Assembly: GCA_937873145.1 (NCBI GenBank) | Contig: CALMVK010000056.1 | Span: forward strand, 4,723 to 45,256 | Direction of reading: 5' to 3' | Source: an uncultured Granulicella sp. | GTDB lineage: Bacteria; Acidobacteriota; Terriglobia; Terriglobales; Acidobacteriaceae | DNA length: 40,534 bases | In this document: positions 34,392 through 40,534 of the stretch, piece by piece | Layout: every line of letters begins with the position of its first letter | Numbering within the stretch: the first letter of the stretch is position 1 | Notes under the pieces: model-generated | The model's database searches: none | What the model was told of the DNA's origin: nothing | What the model saw: only the letters and a program-made list of their open reading frames with translations | Program-made: the position numbers and the translations under genes

Positions 34392-35888
34392 TTATCGAAC
34401 GATCGGCTCTGCCTCCTCCCGATACCGAAACCGCCGGTACCGCCCCAGCAACGAAGCTGGCCCAACGACCCGGAGATACGCCAGATTCCCCTCAAACCGG
34501 CGCTCGCTCACCACCCCGCCCGCCTCGAGCGCCGCCACCACCCCGCCTTCGCTCTGCGGAATCCGAAACACCGCCTCGACCAGCGGATCGCGCGTCAGTG
34601 CCTCATCGATCGCCGCCAGCAGCGCGTCCAGCCCAAAGCCGCTCAGACCCGACACCGCCACCCGGTCCGCACTCGCAGGCAGCAGACGCTGTTCACTCTC
34701 CGGTAGCAGATCGACCTTGTTCAGGACTTCAATCATCGGTTTGTCCGCCACCTCCAGCTCGCCCAGCACCTGCTCCACCTGCTCCTTCTGCTCCTCCATC
34801 TGCGTGCTCGAGGCGTCGCGCACATGCAGCAGAACCTCCGCTCGTTCCACCTCCTCAAGCGTCGCGCGGAAGCTCGTCACCAGCGTATGCGGCAGGTCGC
34901 GGATAAACCCTACCGTGTCTGAAAGCAGAACCTTGCGCCGCGATGGAAGCTGGATCTGCGCCAGCTTCGGGTCGAGCGTCGCAAACATGCGCGCGCTCTC
35001 AAGCACTCCCGAGGCCGTCAGCGCATTGAACAACGTGCTTTTGCCGGCATTGGTGTAGCCCACCAGCGCGACCACCGGAACCGGGACCGCCTCTCTCCGC
35101 TGCCGCTGCTGACGGCGAATCGTGCGCACGGATTCCAGCTGTCTCTTCACATGGTCGATACGCCGATTGATCTTGCGCCGGTCCGTCTCAAGCTTGGTCT
35201 CACCCGGCCCGCGCGTCCCGATGCCGCCGCCCAACTGGCTCATCGCCTTGCCCTTGCCGGCCAGCCGCGGCAACTGGTACTCAAGCTGCGCCAACTCTAC
35301 CTGTAGCTGGCCTTCGCGCGTTCGTGCATGCCGCGCAAAGATGTCCAGAATCAACTGTGTCCGGTCGATCACCCGGCAAGGCAGTCGATCCTCCAGGTTC
35401 CGCAGCTGCGAGGGCGTTAGATCATGGTCGAACAGCACCAGGTCCGCGCCCGACGACAAGGCCAGGCCCTCGATCTCCTCGATCTTGCCCGTACCCACCA
35501 GCGTTGCCGCATCCGGACGCAGGCGTCGCTGCACGATCGTCGTGATGACCTCGGCACCCGCGCTGCGAGCCAGCTCTTCAAACTCCGCCAGCGATTCCTG
35601 GAAGTCGCCTCTAGGCCCGGTACGAACGCCAAAAGCCGAAACCTCGCTGGATTCTCTAGAAAGCGAGTGCTCAGCAGCGTCGGCATTCGCCCCATCGTCC
35701 AAAGCCGCTTCGCGCACGGCGGCCGCACTCCTCGCCTGGCGCGCCGCCGTGCTCAGTTGCCGGCGATCGCCGCTGAACTCGACCGCAACCAGCAAGGCGC
35801 GCTCGGCACGCACAAGCGTGGAAGCCGCACTTCCACCTTTGACCTCCGGATGGGTCTCTTGGCTGATCTCCGCGCTGGTCTTGGCCAC
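34392..35888 (-). CDS. hflX: GTPase HflX
   Basis: HflX is a ribosome-binding GTPase that splits stalled or stressed 70S ribosomes. The 498-aa product has the HflX N-terminal domain ([49 protein letters not shown]), the glycine-rich [19 protein letters not shown] and the G domain (G1 GYTNAGKST at 277-285, G3 [11 protein letters not shown]4 NKVD). It has about 90 extra N-terminal residues of low complexity. The GTG start at 35886-35888 has AGAGGG six nt upstream. It follows hfq by 60 nt, the classical hfq-hflX order. Confidence 0.95.
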   Translation of the reverse strand: MAKTSAEISQETHPEVKGGSAASTLVRAERALLVAVEFSGDRRQLSTAARQARSAAAVREAALDDGANADAAEHSLSRESSEVSAFGVRTGPRGDFQESLAEFEELARSAGAEVITTIVQRRLRPDAATLVGTGKIEEIEGLALSSGADLVLFDHDLTPSQLRNLEDRLPCRVIDRTQLILDIFARHARTREGQLQVELAQLEYQLPRLAGKGKAMSQLGGGIGTRGPGETKLETDRRKINRRIDHVKRQLESVRTIRRQQRQRREAVPVPVVALVGYTNAGKSTLFNALTASGVLESARMFATLDPKLAQIQLPSRRKVLLSDTVGFIRDLPHTLVTSFRATLEEVERAEVLLHVRDASSTQMEEQKEQVEQVLGELEVADKPMIEVLNKVDLLPESEQRLLPASADRVAVSGLSGFGLDALLAAIDEALTRDPLVEAVFRIPQSEGGVVAALEAGGVVSERRFEGNLAYLRVVGPASLLGRYRRFRYREEAEPIVR

Positions 35889-35948
35889 CGGACTACCCTC
35901 TGCCCTGGCCGGCCGCTTCCGGCTCAGCAGCGCACCCGCACCGCTAAA

Positions 35949-36251
35949 CTACTCACCCGCAGAGCTCTCCGCCGGTGTATGCGCACTTGCCAGCGTGTGT
36001 GGACGCGCATCGCTGCGAACCTCTCCATGCGCCGTACCCCCAGGACGCCCGCTGACCACCGTCGAGATAGCGTGCTTGAAGATCAGTTGTTCTTGGCTAT
36101 TGTTTTCAAGCAGAACGGAGTACTTGTCAAAGGATCGGATCTTGCCTGTCAACTTCACGCCGCTGACCAGATAAATCGTAATGGGGCTCTTGTCTTTGCG
36201 AACCGTGTTCAGGAAGGTGTCCTGAATATTCTGTGCCGGCTTCGAATCCAT
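35949..36251 (-). CDS. hfq: RNA chaperone Hfq
   Basis: Hfq is a hexameric Sm-like protein that pairs small RNAs with mRNAs. The 100-aa product has the Sm1 region ([20 protein letters not shown], then [21 protein letters not shown]) and the Sm2 signature IFKHAISTV at 57-65, where Hfq has the YKHAIS pattern. Beyond residue 68 is a polar, disordered-looking tail of about 32 residues ending in acidic SSAGE, comparable with the C-terminal tail of E. coli Hfq. The ATG start has CAGGAG nine nt upstream. It leads the hfq-hflX unit. Confidence 0.96.
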   Translation of the reverse strand: MDSKPAQNIQDTFLNTVRKDKSPITIYLVSGVKLTGKIRSFDKYSVLLENNSQEQLIFKHAISTVVSGRPGGTAHGEVRSDARPHTLASAHTPAESSAGE

Positions 36252-36453
36252 AGTGCCGATCTCCTGATTTTGTTACGGGAACGCCCCGGATTATGTGCTA
36301 CAACAAGCGTGAAAGTCTGCAGGCTTCGATCGTTTCTAAACCGTCAATACCGCAAATGTAGTATCAACCCAAACCACTCCACAATACGGGCTTGGCGTAC
36401 CAAATTCAAGTTCATCCTGTACGATCCTCTTCGCCGGTCGCCTGCAGGCGCCG
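36252..36453. promoter_or_regulatory. Divergent promoter region of hfq and the aminotransferase gene
   Basis: This 202-nt AT-richer gap must hold the promoters of hfq (-) and of the aminotransferase gene (+). I see hexamers such as TTGACG (minus strand, near 36340) but no pair with good spacing. No riboswitch-like fold was recognised. Confidence 0.4.
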
Positions 36454-37710
36454 ATGTACCATGAAAAGGTGTCTGCCGTCTCTCCCGTAGCCTCCCTGCA
36501 ACCTGTGCCCATGCTGGATTTCTCCCGGCAGTTCGCCCTTCTGCGCGACGAACTGATGCCCGCCATCGAGGCCGTCTGCGCCTCGCAGCGCTTCATCCTC
36601 GGCCCCCAGGTCGCCTCGTTTGAAGCCGCCGCCGCCCACGCCTGCCACGTTCCCCACGCCATCGGCTGCGCCAGCGGCACAGACGCCCTCTGGCTCGCGC
36701 TTGCCGCCGCCGGCATCGGCGACCCCTCCGGCCAGGCTGGGCCCGGCTGCGCAGTCGTCACCTCGCCCTTCAGCTTCTTCGCTTCAGCCAGCGCCATCCT
36801 GCGCGTGGGAGCCCGACCCCTCTTCGCCGACATCGATCCCTTCACCTTTAATCTCTCGCCCGACGCCGTCCGCGAACTCACCCACACGCCGTCCAGCCCG
36901 ACCTTCCAGGCCATCCTGCCCGTCCACCTCTACGGCCAGTCCGCCGATTGGGATGCCTTTGAAAGCCTCGCCCAGGACATCCCCGGCCTCGTCCTCATCG
37001 AGGACGCCGCCCAGGCCTTCGGCGCAGCCTGGACTTCGCCCGACGGCACCCTCCGCCCCGTCGGCTCGCTCGGCACCGCCGCCGCCTTCAGCTTTTACCC
37101 CACCAAGAATCTCGCGGCCATGGGCGATGCCGGCCTGGTCACCACGCACAGCGCCGACCTGGCCGCCCGCGCCCAATCCCTCCGCGCCCACGGCATGACC
37201 CGCCGTTACTTCCATGACGAGGTCGGCTGGAACTCGCGCCTCGACACCCTCCAGGCCGTCGTTCTCGAGATCAAGCTCAAGTACCTGCCCCAAGGCAACG
37301 CCCGCCGCCGCGAGCTCGCCGCGCGCTACCATCAGCTCTTTCTCGCCGCCGGCATCGCCGTCCTCACCAGCCCCGAGCACCCGCGCACCATCGCCGACGG
37401 CGTCATCCTGCCCTACACCGACCCGCGCGCCCTGCCCGTCTTCCACCAGTACGTCGTCCGCACCCCGCGCCGCGACCAGCTTCGCGCCCACCTCACCGCC
37501 CTCGGCATCGGCTCCGAGATCTACTATCCCCTGCCTCTCCACCTCCAGGCCGCTCTCGCCCATCTCGGCTACCGCCACGGAGACTTCCCCGAGTCCGAAC
37601 GCGCCGCCGCCGAGGTCCTCGCCCTGCCCATCTACCCCGAGCTCCGCGATGACGAACAAGACACGGTTGTGGCTGCTATCTGCGACTTTTACGCAGAAAC
37701 TCATCCTTGA
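36454..37710 (+). CDS. DegT/DnrJ/EryC1/StrS-family PLP-dependent sugar aminotransferase
   Basis: These enzymes transfer an amino group, usually from glutamate, to a keto-sugar nucleotide used in surface glycans or glycosylated products. The 418-aa product has the family order: PMLDFSRQFALLRDELMPAI, GCASGTDALWLALAAAGIG, ADIDPFTFNLSP, LPVHLYGQSADWD, IEDAAQAFGA and the PLP Lys K218 in FSFYPTKNLAAMGDAGLV, then LDTLQAVVLEIKLKYL. Length is slightly above average (370-400). The ATG has no good ribosome-binding site; GTG 36469 is an alternative. The gene lies 73 nt before the receptor gene, with very strong C bias at third codon positions in both. Confidence 0.9.
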   Translation: MYHEKVSAVSPVASLQPVPMLDFSRQFALLRDELMPAIEAVCASQRFILGPQVASFEAAAAHACHVPHAIGCASGTDALWLALAAAGIGDPSGQAGPGCAVVTSPFSFFASASAILRVGARPLFADIDPFTFNLSPDAVRELTHTPSSPTFQAILPVHLYGQSADWDAFESLAQDIPGLVLIEDAAQAFGAAWTSPDGTLRPVGSLGTAAAFSFYPTKNLAAMGDAGLVTTHSADLAARAQSLRAHGMTRRYFHDEVGWNSRLDTLQAVVLEIKLKYLPQGNARRRELAARYHQLFLAAGIAVLTSPEHPRTIADGVILPYTDPRALPVFHQYVVRTPRRDQLRAHLTALGIGSEIYYPLPLHLQAALAHLGYRHGDFPESERAAAEVLALPIYPELRDDEQDTVVAAICDFYAETHP

Positions 37711-37783
37711 CGGAACTTCCTACACCTGCCTCGCGTATGCCCAGAAACACGGCACGTCAGAACTCGTACCGAGGCCCATCACC

Positions 37784-40519
37784 ATGCACAAGCTCTTCAC
37801 CGGCGCGGCCCTCTGCGCGGTCGGTACTCTCGCGTCTGCACAAACCACGCCTTGCCAAGGCACCGCTCTCACCGGCATCGTGCACGACAGCACCCAGGCC
37901 CTGATCCCCGGCGCCCTCCTCACCGTCGACACGGAAACCGCCTCCACCGGCCCCGACGGCCGCTTTCGCTTTGCCTGCCTCCTGGACGGCCCGCACCAGC
38001 TCTCTGTCGCCGCCCCCGGCTTCGCCACGCTCACCCTGCAACTCCCCAAGGGCCGCATCGCCCCGCTCGACCTCACCCTCCAACCGGAAGTCGTCCAGAC
38101 CGACATCAACGTCAGCGCCGACGCCGAAGCACCACCCTCCGCGACCTCCGCCGGACCCTCACAAACCCTCTCCGGCAAGCAGCTCCAGCAGCTCGCCGAC
38201 GACCCCGACGACCTCCTCCGTGAGCTCCAGCAGCTCGCCAGCGCCGCCGGAGGCAGCCCCGCCAACACCACCATCTCCGTTGACGGCTTCCAGGGCTCGA
38301 GCACTCTGCCGCCCAAAGCCTCCATCGCCTACATCAAGATCAATCCCGACCAATACTCCGCCGAGTACCGCGAGCCGCCGTTCGAAGGAGGCCGCGTCGA
38401 GGTCTACACCAGGCCCGGACAAAAGGTCTTCCACGGCGCCCTCTTCACCACCAATGGCAGCCCCTTCGAGAACGCCAAAGACCCCTTCTCCACCTCAAAA
38501 GCCGCCATCGGCAAGCAGCGCTACGGCTTCGAGCTCAGCGGCCCCGTCCGCCCCCACGTCCGCCAGGGAGAAGGCAGCGACTTCGCGCTCGCCCTCGAAC
38601 ATCGCAGCATCGACAACTTCGCCGTCGTCGACGCCGTCGTCCTCGACCCCACCGGCAACCAGCTCCAAACCTCCGCCAACGTCGCCACCCCGCAGCGCCT
38701 TTGGATCGGCACCGCCCGCGTCGACTGGCAGCTCGGCCAGAAAAACACCCTCATCGCCAGCTACAGCGCCAACGTCAACAGCCTGCTCAACCTCGGCGTC
38801 GGCGGTACCTCGCTCGCCGAGACCGGCTACAACGCCGGCACGTACGAGCACATCTTTCGCGTCAGCGACATCACCACCGCCTCCGCCCACCTGATGCACG
38901 AAGCTCGCCTCAGCCTCCGTTTCGACGGCGAAACCGACACCTCACTCTCGACCGCTCCCCAACTCCAGGTCGCCGGAGCCTTCACCGGAGGAGGCGCCCT
39001 CGGCGGCAACGCCCAGACCCACGAGCTCAACATCGAGTTCGACGACGACGCCATCCTCACCACCAAGGCCCACACCTTCAAGTTCGGCGCAGAGCTTCAG
39101 TCCTACATCGACCACCGCCAGATCCCCACCGACTTCAACGGCTCCTACGTCTTCGGCGGAGGCACAGCGCCCGTCCTCAACGTCGCCAACCAGCCCACCG
39201 GCCAAACAGCCATCATCAGCGGCCTCGAACAATACCGCCGCGCCCTCGCCGGACTTCCCGGAGGCACACCCACCGTCTTCTCGAGCGTCACCGGAACCCC
39301 AACCGTCGACTTCACCACCCAGAAGAACGCGTTCTTCTTCCAGGACGACTGGAATGTCGGCCACCGCGTCCACCTCGCCTACGGGGTCCGCTACTACTAC
39401 CAGATCAACCCCACGGTCCTTGACGGCGTCACTCCCCGCGCCGGCATTCTCTGGTCGCCCGACAAAAAGGGCTCCTGGACCCTCCACGCCCATGCCGGCA
39501 TCTTTACCGGCCAGTTCCCCACCGGCAATACCGCCGAGATCCTGCGCGAAGACGGCCATGCCCGCATCACCAGCACCGTCTATAACCCCATCTACGGGAA
39601 CCCCGCCCTGAACGTTACCCCTATCGATAGCCAGCGCGTCTACTCGCCGCACATTGCTGAAACCCTGTGGACAGCGGAGAACGTAGGCGGCACTCACGCC
39701 TTCGCTCACGGTTGGAACCTCTCTGCCGACTTCTACTTCGGCCGCTTCTGGAACGACGCCCGCACCCTCAACATCAACTCGCCCCTCAACGGCGTTCCCA
39801 TCGGCCCGCGCCCCATCGCTCCCAACCTCGACATCTTCCAAACTCAGAACAGCGGCCAGGGAAACGTCAACGCCACCTTCATTGGCATTGATCAGCACAC
39901 CCTTAAGCGCGTCCAGTTCTTCTTCGGCGGCGTCCGCGTCCAGATCGTCGACGACACCGACGACAGCCCCCTCGCCTCACCGCAAAGCTCCTACACCAAC
40001 ATCGGCGAGTTCGCCCACCGCACCAACCAGCCCGTCTGGAATGTCTTCGGCAACGGAACCTTGACCTTGCCCAGAAAAATCCAGCTCTCCACCGACTTCG
40101 ACGCCGGCGGCGACGCCCACTACAACCTCACCACCGGCGCAGACAACAACGGCGACGGCAACTTCAACGATCGCCCCCAATACGCCACCCCCGGCACACC
40201 CAACGCCATCCAGACCCCCTACGGCCTCCTCGTCGCCGCACCGATAGGCGCCCCCGGCACCAGCATCTTCCCCCGCAACAAGGGCGTCCTGCCCTGGACC
40301 TTCCACGTCGACACCAACCTGCAGCGTGCCTTCACGCTCACCCGCAACCCCAAAGCCGACCACCAGCAGGTCCTCACGCTCAACGTCCGCTCCTCAAACG
40401 TCCTCAACCACCTCAACGTAACCGGAGTCGGCGGCGTCCTCGGCTCCCCTCTCTTCGGCGTCCCCTTCTCCGCAGACAACGGCCGCCGCATCGAAGCCGG
40501 AGCCCGCTACAGCTTCTAA
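37784..40519 (+). CDS. TonB-dependent-receptor-like outer membrane protein with N-terminal regulatory domain
   Basis: The 911-aa product has a signal peptide (residues 1-19, ending LASAQ), a carboxypeptidase-regulatory-like domain (about 25-105, TALTGIVHDSTQALIPGALL and PDGRFRFACLLDGPHQLSV), a plug-like domain (about 120-215, ISVDGFQGSS and YIKINPDQYSAEY) and a long beta-barrel ending in GARYSF with a terminal aromatic residue, as in outer-membrane barrels. This is the acidobacterial form of TonB-dependent receptor; its ligand is unknown and no TonB box is recognised. The frame is open upstream through the aminotransferase gene, but ATG 37784 has GAGG nine nt upstream and begins the signal peptide. 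The gene is complete. Confidence 0.87.
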   Translation: MHKLFTGAALCAVGTLASAQTTPCQGTALTGIVHDSTQALIPGALLTVDTETASTGPDGRFRFACLLDGPHQLSVAAPGFATLTLQLPKGRIAPLDLTLQPEVVQTDINVSADAEAPPSATSAGPSQTLSGKQLQQLADDPDDLLRELQQLASAAGGSPANTTISVDGFQGSSTLPPKASIAYIKINPDQYSAEYREPPFEGGRVEVYTRPGQKVFHGALFTTNGSPFENAKDPFSTSKAAIGKQRYGFELSGPVRPHVRQGEGSDFALALEHRSIDNFAVVDAVVLDPTGNQLQTSANVATPQRLWIGTARVDWQLGQKNTLIASYSANVNSLLNLGVGGTSLAETGYNAGTYEHIFRVSDITTASAHLMHEARLSLRFDGETDTSLSTAPQLQVAGAFTGGGALGGNAQTHELNIEFDDDAILTTKAHTFKFGAELQSYIDHRQIPTDFNGSYVFGGGTAPVLNVANQPTGQTAIISGLEQYRRALAGLPGGTPTVFSSVTGTPTVDFTTQKNAFFFQDDWNVGHRVHLAYGVRYYYQINPTVLDGVTPRAGILWSPDKKGSWTLHAHAGIFTGQFPTGNTAEILREDGHARITSTVYNPIYGNPALNVTPIDSQRVYSPHIAETLWTAENVGGTHAFAHGWNLSADFYFGRFWNDARTLNINSPLNGVPIGPRPIAPNLDIFQTQNSGQGNVNATFIGIDQHTLKRVQFFFGGVRVQIVDDTDDSPLASPQSSYTNIGEFAHRTNQPVWNVFGNGTLTLPRKIQLSTDFDAGGDAHYNLTTGADNNGDGNFNDRPQYATPGTPNAIQTPYGLLVAAPIGAPGTSIFPRNKGVLPWTFHVDTNLQRAFTLTRNPKADHQQVLTLNVRSSNVLNHLNVTGVGGVLGSPLFGVPFSADNGRRIEAGARYSF

Positions 40520-40534
40520 CCCTACCCGCCAGAG

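Noticed and set aside
37214..37783. Upstream extension of the receptor frame through the aminotransferase gene
   Set aside because: The translation is low-complexity Ser/Pro/Ala/Arg, out of frame with a clear PLP enzyme; the signal peptide begins at 37784.
38942..39898. 318-codon minus-strand frame opposite the receptor gene
   Set aside because: Val/Gly/Glu-rich antisense product caused by the C-ending codons of the real gene.

Overview
The window looks like chromosomal DNA of a high-G+C Acidobacteriota, most likely class Terriglobia (the Granulicella/Terriglobus/Edaphobacter group). This is an inference from gene content: several secreted proteins with carboxypeptidase-regulatory (CnaB-like) repeats, a TonB-type receptor with an N-terminal regulatory domain, an ATP synthase b subunit with a signal-like leader, and 3' ends packed against each other. 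No database search was possible. I see no insertion sequence, phage gene, CRISPR array or rRNA.

Layout. 1-2213 (+): two secreted regulatory-repeat proteins, the first cut by the window edge. 2277-4078 (-): msrQ and msrP, the periplasmic methionine sulfoxide repair pair. 4401-5918 (+): tandem HD-GYP protein. 5915-6991 (-): stand-alone ATP-dependent DNA ligase. 7040-8431 (+): two-gene siroheme pathway. 8435-9853 (-): secreted phosphoesterase. 9990-10571 (+): YceI protein. 10742-11847 (-): PilZ protein plus an atypical response regulator. 12052-14946 (-): a tight four-gene operon of mostly unknown function (M29 aminopeptidase, 107-aa protein, L7/L12-C-terminal-like 76-aa protein, ATP-grasp enzyme). 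15171-16178 (+): LacD-type aldolase. 16.2-16.9 kb: gene-poor, possibly decayed, next to tRNA-Asn. 17128-19720 (-): CAP-domain protein, WecG-like glycosyltransferase, GDP-mannose 3,5-epimerase-like protein. 19911-24436: oligopeptide-type ABC permeases split onto opposite strands, with a phosphodiesterase, a secreted protein and a CorC-type membrane protein. 24535-36251 (-): trxA, thrB, an FAD oxidoreductase, the F1/b/b' genes of ATP synthase, hflX and hfq. 36454-40519 (+): DegT-type aminotransferase and an outer-membrane receptor.

The most striking feature is in the ATP synthase operon. A complete HicA/HicB toxin-antitoxin pair sits between atpG and atpD on the same strand, with gaps of 10 nt (atpG-hicA) and 13 nt (hicB-atpD). 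Its HicB is short and has no room for a DNA-binding domain, so the pair appears to depend on the atp promoter, for which a good sigma70-type candidate is visible upstream of the b' gene. The operon lacks the a and c subunit genes, which must lie elsewhere.

Two other places merit attention. The M29/107-aa/76-aa/ATP-grasp operon has the layout of a peptide- or protein-modification system, but its function is unknown. The PilZ-regulator operon pairs a canonical c-di-GMP binding motif with a receiver whose phospho-acceptor Asp is Glu; the HD-GYP gene, a likely c-di-GMP phosphodiesterase, lies about 5 kb away.
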